64,000 bases of DNA from Clostridium uliginosum (GTDB lineage: Bacteria; Bacillota; Clostridia; Clostridiales; Clostridiaceae), in contig NZ_FOMG01000001.1 in the NCBI RefSeq assembly GCF_900112485.1, forward strand, positions 248,001 through 312,000, read 5' to 3'. The first letter of the stretch is position 1, and each line of letters begins with the position of its first letter. Positions 18,858 to 27,148 of this stretch are shown here, in pieces. The notes below the pieces were generated by a model. It did not search any database. It saw only the letters and a program-made list of their open reading frames with translations, and was not told the origin of the DNA. The translations under genes were made by a program, and so were the position numbers.

Positions 18858-18896
18858 AAATCTCTAGAAGCAATTTTTAATTGCATCTAGAGATTT
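18858..18896 (-). terminator. Rho-independent terminator
   Basis: Strong stem AAATCTCTAG..GCAATT against AATTGC..CTAGAGATTT; on the minus strand a T6 run follows. It probably ends the transcript of the small gene at 19072-19290. Confidence 0.7.
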
Positions 18897-19071
18897 CCAA
18901 AATAATCAATCTACTTTATGTATTTAGCATCAAACTATACTACTAGGCTAAAGTAGTAATATTAATATAATTTATATTTGATATAATATACAATAAAGAG
19001 TATGATTTATTATTTTTTCGAAAGGAATAAGTTTAAAACTTATATTCTTAATATAGATGTTCTATTGTTTT

Positions 19072-19290
19072 TTATTTAGAACAAGAACACCATTGATTAT
19101 CAGTAGCACTTTTTTCATTTTTTTCACAAGATTCTTTAATATCATAATTTTGTGATACTGATGTCCAACTATTACATTTTGCAGATTTTTCAGAACTTGC
19201 AACTGCATAATTGTTAGTAGCATTATTTATATATTTACTACTACTATTTTTTTCATTTTCATTACAACAATATTGTTTTTCCTTATTCAT
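19072..19290 (-). CDS. Small Cys-containing hypothetical protein, paralogue of 19462-19650
   Basis: 72 aa, unrecognised. It starts MNKEKQYCCNENEKN and ends DNQWCSCSK: hydrophilic, rich in Asn, Ser and Lys, with an early Cys-Cys pair. The frame extends upstream, but the ATG at 19290 has AGAGGAAGTG seven bases before it. The gene at 19462-19650 has nearly the same leader (AGGAAGTGTTT) and the same KxxCCxEEEKN-like start, so they look like a duplicated pair. Size and composition recall small spore or sporulation proteins, but nothing proves that. Confidence 0.6.
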   Translation of the reverse strand: MNKEKQYCCNENEKNSSSKYINNATNNYAVASSEKSAKCNSWTSVSQNYDIKESCEKNEKSATDNQWCSCSK

Positions 19291-19461
19291 GACAAACACT
19301 TCCTCTCTGAACAAATAAATTGTATAAACCTGCCTTTGAAGAAATTTCATTTAAGAAAAATTATTTGTTGAATATTATTTACAACAAAAGTATCACTAAT
19401 TATAAATATCATTTTAGTTATGTTTTTACATGATCTTACAATATTATGCTACTTAATTTTA

Positions 19462-19650
19462 CTAACTATATGTGGAGCTTTCTCCAGCTACATCATTAAA
19501 GCCTTTAACATGATAATGTTCAGTCACTGGATTAGAAGCTACATTGGTCATTGAATGCTCTGAAGCAAATGCATCTTCATGATATCCATCTCCACTATAA
19601 CGTTTAATATTCTTTTCTTCTTCACTACAACATCTTTTTGGATTATACAT
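19462..19650 (-). CDS. Small CC-motif hypothetical protein
   Basis: 62 aa, unrecognised. It begins MYNPKRCCSEEEKNIKRY and continues hydrophilic, with His residues (TEHYHVKGF) and no membrane segment. The ATG at 19650 follows AAAGGAAGTG; an upstream in-frame GTG overlaps that site and is less likely. It shares the leader sequence and the Cys-Cys/Glu-Glu-Glu-Lys-Asn start with the gene at 19072-19290, 170 bp away on the same strand. Confidence 0.6.
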   Translation of the reverse strand: MYNPKRCCSEEEKNIKRYSGDGYHEDAFASEHSMTNVASNPVTEHYHVKGFNDVAGESSTYS

Positions 19651-19659
19651 AATAAACAC

Positions 19660-20001
19660 TTCCTTTCTACACTAATATATTGCGTAAAAAACAAGTTTTT
19701 ATACATGTTATTATTATAAATGTAAATTGCCTCTAAAGTTAAGTATATACTCATATAGCATTAAATTTGATAATATATTTTGACATATTTTATATTATTT
19801 ACAGTTTTAAAATTATATTTTTATCTAACATATATATTGTAATAAAGTCTGTTCATTAAATATAATGATAATTTAAAGTTACTGTATTTCCAAATATAAC
19901 TTTAATAATACAAAATATATAATGTATTATATTTTTTAAAAATATGAGCATAATATATATCATGTTCATATAAAATTTATTTTTTAAAGGAGGTAATTTT
20001 A
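19660..20001. other. AT-rich intergenic stretch
   Basis: No coding sequence or clear repeat seen. It must hold the promoters of the small minus-strand gene ending at 19462 and of the plus-strand membrane gene at 20002, whose AAAGGAGG site is at about 19986-19993. Confidence 0.5.
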
Positions 20002-20376
20002 ATGGGACATAAACAATATGAAACAAGAGAACATTCAAATGATAGAAGTGTTTTTAAATGGTTAGGACGATTATTATTAGTTGCAGTCATTTTAGGAATA
20101 ACTTCATTTTTCACACCTGGTTTTACTATTAATGGGTTATGGTCATTTTTGTTAGCTGCAGTTGTAATAAGTGTATTAGATTATTTAGTAGAATCATTTA
20201 TGGGCGTTGATGCATCACCTTTTGGAAAAGGGGTAAAAGGATTTTTTATTTCTGCTATAATATTATATTTAGCACAATTTTTAGTTCCTAATATGAGAGT
20301 ATCTATAATGGGAGCAATATTATCCGCTTTAGTTATTGGAATTTTAGATGCGGTATTCCCAACTAGAGCAATGTAA
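20002..20376 (+). CDS. Phage-holin-4-like (YvlD-type) membrane protein
   Basis: 124 aa with four hydrophobic stretches (about residues 20-38, 46-64, 78-95 and 100-118) and a charged N-terminus (MGHKQYETREHSNDRS). The pattern FTPGFTINGLWSFLLAAVVISVL is typical of the 'phage holin family'/YvlD-like small membrane proteins that are common in Firmicutes and not phage-borne. AAAGGAGG lies eight bases before the ATG. The function of the family is not settled. It stands alone. Confidence 0.7.
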   Translation: MGHKQYETREHSNDRSVFKWLGRLLLVAVILGITSFFTPGFTINGLWSFLLAAVVISVLDYLVESFMGVDASPFGKGVKGFFISAIILYLAQFLVPNMRVSIMGAILSALVIGILDAVFPTRAM

Positions 20377-20386
20377 TTTCTATATA

Positions 20387-20545
20387 AGGTACATTTAAAA
20401 AAATAACAGACCAGTATGTTTGTCTATTTTGCGTCATATTGTGTCAGTAAATTCAGCTAATAGCTCGCTATTAACTAAGCTTACTTCTTTGTCTGGCTCA
20501 AAATATACAACGCATCTTTGGTCTGTTATTTTATTTCATATGCCT
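20387..20545. repeat. Family B MITE-like repeat, long form (B3)
   Basis: Ends AGGTACATTTAAAAAAATAAC and GTTATTTTATTTCATATGCC. The interior is nearly shared with B13 (57871-58029): CTATTTTG.GTCATA.TGTGTC, then a small inverted pair around TAGCTCGCTA, then GTCTG.CTCAAAATATA. It directly follows the holin-like gene. Confidence 0.75.
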
Positions 20546-20633
20546 AATACCTACAAGTAATATATTATTTGTAGGTATTATTTTTTGTTAATAATTAATA
20601 AATAATTATTTGTAATCCTTAAGTGTTTATAAA

Positions 20634-20718
20634 TTTTTGACGTTTTTATTGTCGCTGATTGCTGAACCTTTGATTATTCTTGCCTTTTACCCTCTAATTC
20701 GTTTAATACTTCTAAAAA
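20634..20718. repeat. Left copy of an 85-bp direct repeat (candidate att site)
   Basis: It starts TTTTTGACGTTTTTATTGTC and matches 23089-23173 at about 81 of 85 positions. The right copy holds the 3' end and stop codon of the gene at 23129-23632; this copy is the severed duplicate. The pair bounds a block with an integrase remnant, as expected of attL/attR. Confidence 0.75.
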
Positions 20719-21031
20719 TATTATTAGCTTTAAGCTTGTCTAGTGTTTCTTTATGTGGATGTCCATAATCATTTCCTTTAGCATCACTTATTACAGAATA
20801 CTTTGGATTAACTTTATTTAGGGAATCTTGACTTGTTGATAAATGACTTCCATGATGACCTAATTTAAGAACATCCTCTTGAATATCTAGTTGTTTATCT
20901 AAAATTTCACCTTCTGATAACACTTCAGCATCACCCATGAATACAAATGAATTGTTACCATATTTTAACTTACAAGCTATGTAATAGTTATTTAAATCTT
21001 CATATTTTGGACTATTTGGTACTTTTGTCAA
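20687..21031 (-). pseudogene. Truncated ComEC-type metallo-beta-lactamase domain
   Basis: The 114-aa frame shows the C-terminal part of a ComEC/Rec2-like MBL hydrolase: TKVPNSPKYEDLNNYYIACK, FVFMGDAE and VLKLGHHGSHLSTSQ. The N-terminal HxHxDH part is missing: upstream DNA is non-coding and only a TTG is available. The tail (RSIKRIRG) is read out of frame from the 85-bp direct repeat, replacing the usual family ending. It is broken at both ends and so not functional. Confidence 0.75.
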
Positions 21032-21071
21032 ATAATATAAACAAATAATTTATAAAATAAAAAATAAAGCA

Positions 21072-21271
21072 CTATTCAAAATGCCATATTTCAGTTATTT
21101 TCTTATTTAATTTTTTAGCTATCTCAAAAGATTTCTCTAATGTTGGATTACTTATGCCACTTTTCCACTGTAAATACGTACTTCTTGGGGCATCCAGTAA
21201 CTTGGCAAACTCTATTGATTCATTAAATATTCTCTCATTCGGATTTCTTTTAATTTATTCTTTACTGCCAT
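21072..21271 (-). pseudogene. Frameshifted Xre-type regulator remnant
   Basis: The first frame reads MAVKNKLKEIRMREYLMNQ and stops. The next frame continues ESIEFAKLLDAPRSTYLQW, then KSGISNPTLEKSFEIAKKLN and ITEIWHFE. Together they make a compact helix-turn-helix protein interrupted by one frameshift about 60 bp in. Small Xre regulators of this kind are typical of phage and integrative elements. Confidence 0.7.
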
Positions 21272-21323
21272 AACATCATCCTAAGTATATTGTAAAATAT
21301 TTCAAATAAAGAAGCTAGAAAAT

Positions 21324-21596
21324 TTAATCTTTTTCAATTCGTTTATTATCTGTTCCTATGCTTCCACTTGACTTTGTTGATAAGGAATACTGTAGGAATA
21401 TTTCTTTGCACACATCCTTAATATCATCTAAAGCATTTTCCACATAAACATTTAGTTCTTCATCAATACTGTATTTACTTAGAGATGACTGATTTCCTTT
21501 TACAAATAAATTATAAAAACTTGCTTTTTTACATGTAACTTCTTTTTTGTTACCAATATCAAAACCTATAATTGAACTAACATCATTATAGAACAT
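21324..21596 (-). pseudogene. Hypothetical protein, probably 5'-truncated
   Basis: 90 aa from an ATG without a visible ribosome binding site. The frame stays open 29 codons further upstream with protein-like sequence (INEIEYYDFVKFIVDIDKAI) but without a start codon before a stop. This suggests a longer protein that lost its beginning. Not recognised; predicted soluble and acidic. It lies in the decayed island. Confidence 0.45.
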
Positions 21597-21679
21597 AAAT
21601 ACTATTGCTTTATCTATATCTACAATAAACTTTACAAAATCATAATACTCTATCTCATTAATAGGCTCTATTACAAATT

Positions 21680-21720
21680 GAACTCATGAGATCGTGCTCT
21701 CATATATGAGTTCTTTTTCT
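21680..21720 (+). terminator. Hairpin with T run
   Basis: GAACTCATGAGA pairs with TCTCATATATGAGTTC and is followed by TTTTTCTT. No intact plus-strand gene precedes it, so it may be a leftover terminator in the island. Confidence 0.5.
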
Positions 21721-21814
21721 TATTGTATAATATTTCTACAAAATGGATAGGTTTTCCACAAAATAAAAAAAGAGATAAGTTAAATATTAAAATCTAACCT
21801 ACCTCTAAAAATAA

Positions 21815-21985
21815 TTATTGAGCTTGTAAAAATTTTTCATAGTTTTCTATTTTGTCCTCTCTATGTGTCCTTTTTATCCAATCATTGTATTTTAAAATAA
21901 CTTCTTCTACGCTTTCTAATTTGAATTCATTGTTAGTTTTTCTTTTCATTTCTAAGTACATATTAATTTTAATTATATTTCCCAT
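21815..21985 (-). CDS. Small hypothetical protein in the decayed island
   Basis: An intact 56-aa frame starting MGNIIKINMYLEMKRKTNNE and ending YEKFLQAQ, with AGGGAG seven to eight bases before the ATG at 21985. Charged, probably helical, no membrane segment. Unrecognised. It appears to be the only intact gene between the direct repeats. Confidence 0.55.
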   Translation of the reverse strand: MGNIIKINMYLEMKRKTNNEFKLESVEEVILKYNDWIKRTHREDKIENYEKFLQAQ

Positions 21986-22160
21986 TTTTCTCATCTCCCT
22001 TTGTATTTAATAATACAATTGAGTTCTTGTGATTTTAGTACTAAAATTCTTAAGAAAAAATGAACATCATATGATTTCAGTAAACATTATCATTGTCATG
22101 TTCACTGGATTTAGTTTCAAGCTTATATTATAGTCATAACTATTATTTCTAATATAAATA

Positions 22161-22198
22161 AAGGGTAACAAATAAGATTTCTCCTATCTGTTACCCTT
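22161..22198. terminator. Long stem-loop
   Basis: AAGGGTAAC..AAGAT pairs with ATCT..GTTACCCTT. It lies between the fragments at 22205 and 21815; on the minus strand a T-rich stretch follows, so it is a likely terminator of the gene fragment at 22205. Confidence 0.6.
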
Positions 22199-22204
22199 CG
22201 TCTT

Positions 22205-22417
22205 CTAATTGTGTAATTTAGATACACATATTATAAATACTATTAAAATAAATTTTAAATATTTACTGTTTTTGAAATTATATATTATTAGATAAATTAT
22301 AAAATAAATTCCCTGATATATGGTAAAAGTTACATTTAATTTACTATTTTTTATTTTGATTTCTTTAACATCTGATTCTATGTTTTCAACTACATCAAAC
22401 TTCTCAGCTAATTCCAA
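22205..22417 (-). pseudogene. Fragment: charged N-part plus membrane helices
   Basis: 70 aa from a TTG without a clear ribosome binding site. The frame is open upstream with coding-like sequence (WIQGTIGKNQEVILELAEKF) to a stop, without a start codon. Residues about 34-64 are hydrophobic (YFIIYLIIYNF, FILIVFIICV). The pattern suits the end of a small phage-type or conjugative membrane protein. Probably truncated; unrecognised. Confidence 0.4.
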
Positions 22418-22590
22418 AATAACCTCTTGATTCTTTCCTATTGTTCCTTGTATCCATTAAGAGCCACACAAAAAGTACAGCTCAAGCCCCTTGGCTTAAT
22501 ATAGTTTTAAATACTTCATTTTCCATCATTCACCTCACATTAAAAATTTAGAACAATAAATTATAAATTAAAGAGTATACTCCTATCATA

Positions 22591-23082
22591 TTAATAGCTG
22601 GTACTTGTGGGTTGAGAATTGGAGAAATTATGGAGTTGACTTGGGATGATATAAATTTCAAAGAAAAAACATTAGTTGTAAATAAACAATGAAAAATTAT
22701 ATCCTCTGAATCTAAAAAATATGACTTTGGAGAATTAAAAAGTAAAAACTCATATAGGACTGTTCCTATTCCCCAAAGTACTCTAGATTATTTAAAAATA
22801 TTAAAAGATTCTTGTCCTATAAACTATATGAAAAGAATAATGAAAAATAGAAGTACATCTGAAACTGATGCGTTTTTAAATAGAAAGTTTAAAAAATTAG
22901 GTTTTAATATAACCATACATGAATTAAGACATACTTCTGCCACAAAACTAATTGTTGGTATAGATTTTAAAACAGCTGCAAAATTATTAGGTCACTATGT
23001 TAAAGAAACAATGAAAACTTATTCTCATGTCAATGATGATATGATGCAGAGAGCAACTGATTTAATTGGTAAAATTTTTTAA
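22591..23082 (+). pseudogene. Tyrosine recombinase/integrase remnant with in-frame stop
   Basis: The frame reads LIAGTCGLRIGEIMELTWDD, then TLVVNKQ, a TGA at 22690-22692, and then continues to the end. Catalytic-domain signs are present: Arg in GLRIGE, HELRHTSAT (HxxR), LLGHY (second His) and the nucleophile Tyr in MKTYSHV. The N-terminal arm-binding part is absent and a stop lies just before the start of the homology. It ends 7 bp before the right direct repeat, the standard place for an integrase next to its att site. A frame from ATG 22828 alone would be only the last 84 residues. Confidence 0.85.
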
Positions 23083-23088
23083 AAATAA

Positions 23089-23173
23089 TTTTTGACGTTT
23101 TTATTGTCGCCGATTGCTGAACCCTTAATTATTCTTGCCTTTTACCATCTAATTCGTTTAATACTTCTAAAAA
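23089..23173. repeat. Right copy of an 85-bp direct repeat (candidate att site)
   Basis: It matches 20634-20718 at about 81 of 85 positions. It begins 7 bp after the integrase remnant and includes the final codons and stop of the gene at 23129-23632, so integration there would leave that gene intact. Confidence 0.75.
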
Positions 23174-23632
23174 CATATTATACATTTCTACTTGATCATC
23201 TTCTCTGCATAAAACTGTTATACCAAAACATGTAATTACAAACACATAACAAATTAATGATAGTGGTCCAAAATTTTTAATATATTGTGTAGAATAAGCA
23301 AACATTCCGCTTGCTGTTAAATTAGTTAAAAGTGATGCTCCTATTCCACATCCACCACTTAAATATGATCCAAGTTTAGTTTTTACATGAATTTTTTCCA
23401 TACTAACATTTAATTTTTTTTCACTTCCATACCATTTTTTTACTTTTCCGTACATTATATATAAAGTGTGATCTCTATTATTCGTAAGTTTATTTAAAAC
23501 TTTAAATGTAGATTTATACTTTTTAACCATGTATGGAGTATAAATTTTATACTCATTATTAGCTACTTCTTTAGCAATCTTTTCATGCTTTGAATATATA
23601 TTAGTTAGATCTAAAACTTTACTCTTTTGCAC
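23129..23632 (-). CDS. Putative membrane protein, hypothetical
   Basis: 167 aa from a GTG at 23632 with GGAGG nine bases upstream; an earlier TTG precedes that site and is unlikely. The basic N-terminal half (KYKSTFKVLNKLTNN) is followed by two hydrophobic segments (GGCGIGASLLTNLTASGMF, LSLICYVFVITCFGITVL) and a short acidic tail (VEMYNMFLEVLNELDGKRQE). Family not recognised. Its 3' end is the likely attachment site of the decayed element to its left. Confidence 0.6.
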   Translation of the reverse strand: MQKSKVLDLTNIYSKHEKIAKEVANNEYKIYTPYMVKKYKSTFKVLNKLTNNRDHTLYIMYGKVKKWYGSEKKLNVSMEKIHVKTKLGSYLSGGCGIGASLLTNLTASGMFAYSTQYIKNFGPLSLICYVFVITCFGITVLCREDDQVEMYNMFLEVLNELDGKRQE

Positions 23633-23891
23633 TGTATATTGCCTCCACAAATTGCTATATAAATTTCACTTTTTAATTTTTTGTCCTATCAATATTATAA
23701 AATATTCAAACTGTATTTAAATATTGCAAACTATTTACAAAAAATCTTATATTAACTTTATAATTATATTTAGATACTTGTATAATAAACTCACTTCCAT
23801 TGTCTTTTAAAAATATATTAAGTGTATTCAATAAAATCGACTATATTTCTATAAATATAACAAATATTAAATTTTTTTTATTATTTTGTAA

Positions 23892-23917
23892 TCATATGAA
23901 TATATTTGTCATACAAT
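23892..23917 (+). promoter_or_regulatory. Possible sporulation (SigE/SigK-like) promoter
   Basis: CATACAAT (23910-23917) matches the SigE-type -10 sequence CATACANT. TCATATG (23892-23898) resembles the -35, but the 11-bp spacing is shorter than usual. It is 30 bp upstream of the ribosome binding site of the Cys-Asp protein gene. The rest of 23633-23952 is AT-rich with no other feature seen. Confidence 0.35.
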
Positions 23918-23952
23918 GAATTGTATAATTAATAACACAAGTTGAGGTAATA

Positions 23953-24372
23953 ATGGAAAATTTTAGTAGTTGTAATGGTACTATTGATATGGATGACACT
24001 CTGGATAATGCTTTTGATGCCGGACAATTGAACGGATTGAAGAATCTAAATTGTATAAGCAGTCAACAGCAATCCTTAATAATACTGCTAATAATATTAT
24101 ATGCATGGTCAAATCAATATACAAATAATTATCTTATGAGTACAAATAATCAACTAATTTGTACCATGTCTTGCTTACTTGATAAGTTAGTAGATAGTGC
24201 TATAGAGAATTGTAAGGACTGTAAGTACTGTACTAAGGGTGCCAATGAAGCAGCTGATCCTGGGCATAGCCATAAGCATAGACATAGGCATAGGTGTAGG
24301 CGTAGGCGTGACAATTGTGATTGCGATTGTCAGTGTGATTGTGATTGTGATTGCGATTGTGATGAGTGTTAA
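23953..24372 (+). CDS. Protein with His/Arg-rich and Cys-Asp-repeat tail, probable spore-surface protein
   Basis: 139 aa. Residues 1-85 are a normal-looking domain with one hydrophobic stretch (SLIILLIILYAW) and paired cysteines (NCKDCKYC). A basic tail follows (HSHKHRHRHRCRRRR, about residues 106-120), then alternating Cys-Asp (CDCDCQCDCDCDCDCDEC). The tail is encoded by 6-bp repeats and could vary in length by slippage. The composition suggests metal binding and cross-linking; similar low-complexity Cys proteins are known from spore coats. This is inference; the family is not recognised. GAGG precedes the ATG. Confidence 0.7.
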   Translation: MENFSSCNGTIDMDDTLDNAFDAGQLNGLKNLNCISSQQQSLIILLIILYAWSNQYTNNYLMSTNNQLICTMSCLLDKLVDSAIENCKDCKYCTKGANEAADPGHSHKHRHRHRCRRRRDNCDCDCQCDCDCDCDCDEC

Positions 24373-24373
24373 A

Positions 24374-24405
24374 CTAAAAGAACAGTTTCAAAACTGTTCT
24401 TTTAG
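24374..24405 (+). terminator. Rho-independent terminator
   Basis: CTAAAAGAACAGT/ACTGTTCTTTTAG stem directly after the stop codon of the Cys-Asp protein gene. The stem's own T run and the following family B repeat complete it. Confidence 0.75.
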
Positions 24406-24407
24406 TT

Positions 24408-24551
24408 AGGCATATAAAAGAACATAACAAGTAAAAGATGCGACGTATATTTTGTGTGAATCACTTACTCAGCGAGTGTATAGGAGTAGAGCTTCCTTAT
24501 GACGCAAAATAGACTAGCATACTGACCTTGTTATTTTTTTGAATATGCCTT
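24408..24551. repeat. Family B MITE-like repeat, long form (B4)
   Basis: Ends TTAGGCATATAAAAGAACATA and TTGTTATTTTTTTGAATATGCC. The interior contains CTTACTCAGCGAGTGTATAGG and GAGCTTCC, the module also present inside family A copies A1 and A7. It ends 4 bp before the topB stop codon. Confidence 0.75.
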
Positions 24552-24554
24552 ATA

Positions 24555-26744
24555 TTACTTAAAATCTTTTAAAAGTGCTGCAAATGGATTATCATTAAAT
24601 TCCTCTGCTTCTTTTTTCATTTTCTTCATATAATTATTAACTTCCCTTTTGTCTACTTTTCCTTTTTTGTCAAATCTCTTATTAAACTGTGCTGCCTTTT
24701 CTCTAAAGTTACAATTAGTACCTGGACATACATATATTTGACCATCTCCATGTCCCCTAAGTTCTAGCTTTTTCTTACATTCAGGGCATCTAGCATTTGT
24801 AGTTCTTGAGACACCTTCTCTATAACCACACTCTCTGTCTTGACAAACATTCATTGTACCATTCTTACCTTTTACTTCAAGCATGTATTTTCCACACTGT
24901 GGACACTTCTTACCAGTTAAATTATCATGAACATACTTATCTGTACTAAACTTAACATCTTGAACTAAAGCTGTTGCATAATTTCTCATTCTTCCTGTAA
25001 AAGCATTAACATTTTCTTTTCCCTTACTTATATCATCAAGTTCTTTTTCCCATCTAGCTGTTAAAAGTGGTGATTTTAAATCCTTTGGTACTAATTCAAT
25101 AAGTTGCTTTCCTTTTGAAGTTGGATATATATCTTTTCCCTTCTTTTCCATAACAAAAGAATTAAATAATTTTTCTATTATATCTGCTCTGGTTGCAACT
25201 GTTCCAAGCCCACCTGTTTCTCCAAGTGTTTTTGAAGCTTCTTTATCCAATTGAATATACTTTTGTGGATTTTCCATAGCCGATAAAAGTGTACCTTCAT
25301 TAAATCTTGCTGGTGCTTTAGTTTTATGGTTTTTAATTTCTACTGAATTAACCTTTATAATATTTCCCTTAGATAAATTAGGAAGTACTTGATCCTTTAG
25401 TATTCCTTCTTCATTTACCTCTTCAACATCATCTTCTCTATCATAAACCATCTTCCAACCCTTAGATTTTATCACTTTACCCTTAGCCCTAAAGTTTTCA
25501 TTTCCAACCTTAATTTTAATTGAAGTTTGAATATATTCAAAAGGTGGTAATAATACACTTAAGAATCTCTTTATAACTAAATCATAGATGTTCTTTTCTT
25601 CCTTACTAAGCATTCCTAGAGACACTCTTTGTTCTGTTGGAATTATAGCATGATGGTCTGAAACCTTCGAGTCATCAACAAAACTCTTATTTGCATTAAT
25701 AGTTCCTTTTAAAATCTGATTAGCAGGAGCTGCATAATTTCCTATAGCAATTACTTTTAATCTTTCTTTTAAAGTTGGCACAACATCCCTTGTTATATAT
25801 CTTGAATCAGTTCTTGGATAAGTTAAAATCTTATAATTTTCATAAAGTCTTTGCATAATTGATAATGTTTGTTTTGCTGAATATCCAAATATTCTATTGG
25901 CATCTCTTTGAAGTTCTGTTAAATCATAAAGAGCTGGAGCAAATTGTTTCTTTTGGCTTTCTACAATTTCTAATACTTCTCCATCTTTACCTTTTAAAGA
26001 CGCTACTACCTTTTTAGCTAAATCTTCATTAAAAGTTCTATTATTGTTATCTGAATTTACCCATTCCATAGATAAATTATTATTTTTAGCAATTATAGTG
26101 TAATAATCTTTAGGCTTAAAAGTTCTTATTTCTTCTTCTCTTTGCACAATCATAGCAAGAGTTGGAGATTGCACACGTCCTGCTGATAATTGAGCATTAT
26201 ATTTACAAGTTAATGCTCTTGTTACATTAAGACCTACAAGCCAATCAGCTTCTGCTCTTCCTTGTGCTGCTTTATATAAATTATCATAAGCTGAACCAGG
26301 CTTTAAATTCCTAAATCCATCCAAAATTGCTTTATCAGTTTGAGATGATATCCATAATCTTTTTATAGGCTTTCTAAATCCAACTTTATCTATAATCCAT
26401 CTTGCAACTAATTCTCCTTCTCTTCCAGCATCTGTTGCAATAATTAATTCACTTATATCAGGTCTAAGCATTTGCTTTTTTACTTCAGCAAATTGCTTCC
26501 CAGTCTTCTTAATAACTGTAAGTTTCATGTTTTTAGGTAACATTGGAAGTGTTTCCATGCTCCACTTTTTATACTTATCTCCATATCCTTCAGGATCAAG
26601 CAACGTTACTAAGTGTCCTAATGCCCAAGTTACTATATAATTATTTCCCTCTATATATCCACCTTTATTTTGGTTACATTTCAATACCTTAGCTAAATCT
26701 CTACCAACACTTGGTTTTTCAGCTAATACAAGAATTTTACTCAT
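24555..26744 (-). CDS. topB: DNA topoisomerase III (type IA)
   Basis: 729 aa. The Toprim domain begins at the N-terminus (LVLAEKPSVGRDLAK), with IIATDAGREGELVARWI. The catalytic tyrosine lies in ILTYPRTDSRYI, and two C-terminal zinc fingers are visible (CPQCGKYMLEV...CQDREC; CPECKKKLEL...CPGTNC). It relaxes negative supercoils and decatenates DNA through a 5'-phosphotyrosine. The frame opens further upstream, but AGAGGAAG sits just before the ATG at 26744. Chromosomal TopB length is normal, and no conjugation genes are nearby. Confidence 0.95.
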   Translation of the reverse strand: MSKILVLAEKPSVGRDLAKVLKCNQNKGGYIEGNNYIVTWALGHLVTLLDPEGYGDKYKKWSMETLPMLPKNMKLTVIKKTGKQFAEVKKQMLRPDISELIIATDAGREGELVARWIIDKVGFRKPIKRLWISSQTDKAILDGFRNLKPGSAYDNLYKAAQGRAEADWLVGLNVTRALTCKYNAQLSAGRVQSPTLAMIVQREEEIRTFKPKDYYTIIAKNNNLSMEWVNSDNNNRTFNEDLAKKVVASLKGKDGEVLEIVESQKKQFAPALYDLTELQRDANRIFGYSAKQTLSIMQRLYENYKILTYPRTDSRYITRDVVPTLKERLKVIAIGNYAAPANQILKGTINANKSFVDDSKVSDHHAIIPTEQRVSLGMLSKEEKNIYDLVIKRFLSVLLPPFEYIQTSIKIKVGNENFRAKGKVIKSKGWKMVYDREDDVEEVNEEGILKDQVLPNLSKGNIIKVNSVEIKNHKTKAPARFNEGTLLSAMENPQKYIQLDKEASKTLGETGGLGTVATRADIIEKLFNSFVMEKKGKDIYPTSKGKQLIELVPKDLKSPLLTARWEKELDDISKGKENVNAFTGRMRNYATALVQDVKFSTDKYVHDNLTGKKCPQCGKYMLEVKGKNGTMNVCQDRECGYREGVSRTTNARCPECKKKLELRGHGDGQIYVCPGTNCNFREKAAQFNKRFDKKGKVDKREVNNYMKKMKKEAEEFNDNPFAALLKDFK

Positions 26745-26912
26745 ATTTTTCTTCCTCTCTGAAAAAGGCTCTAACAAAAAACAAAAATGTATTTTGAAAT
26801 AGCTCTAAATTTTATGTCATATCATTTAATTATATCATAAATTTGCCTTAGCAAATTTAGTTTGCTTTTATTCACATTTATTCATTCTTTTATTTTTACT
26901 AGAAATCCTTAA

Positions 26913-27104
26913 TTAAAGGATCTTTTGAACTCTTCCAACTACATTATCTTCAAGCATAACTTTTATTCCGCGATGATGATTTTGTGAATTTGTGAGAATT
27001 CTCTTAACTACTCCTTCAGTTAACTTTCCTGTACGTTGATCTTCTTTCTTTACAACTAATACTTTTGAACCTATCTTTATATTTGATCTATTTGTTCCAT
27101 CCAT
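26913..27104 (-). CDS. ywbE: YwbE family protein
   Basis: 63 aa, matching the YwbE family along its length: an NIKIGSKVLVVKKEDQRTGKL start, then GVVKRILTNS, HHRGIKVMLEDN and VGRVQKI. It probably folds as a small beta barrel of the KOW/SH3 kind. The function is not established. GGAG precedes the ATG. It lies between topB and the YdjM-like gene on the same strand, with gaps, so co-transcription is possible but not certain. Confidence 0.88.
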   Translation of the reverse strand: MDGTNRSNIKIGSKVLVVKKEDQRTGKLTEGVVKRILTNSQNHHRGIKVMLEDNVVGRVQKIL

Positions 27105-27148
27105 TACTAACTTTCTCCTCTATCTTTTATATTTTATTAATATCTATC

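Noticed and set aside
20687-21031. Possible intact small MBL-fold hydrolase
   Set aside because: It lacks the N-terminal metal-binding HxHxDH half and its last residues are read out of the flanking direct repeat.
24250-24370. Tandem short repeats, considered as a CRISPR-like array
   Set aside because: The units are 6 bp, lie inside a coding frame, and there are no spacers.
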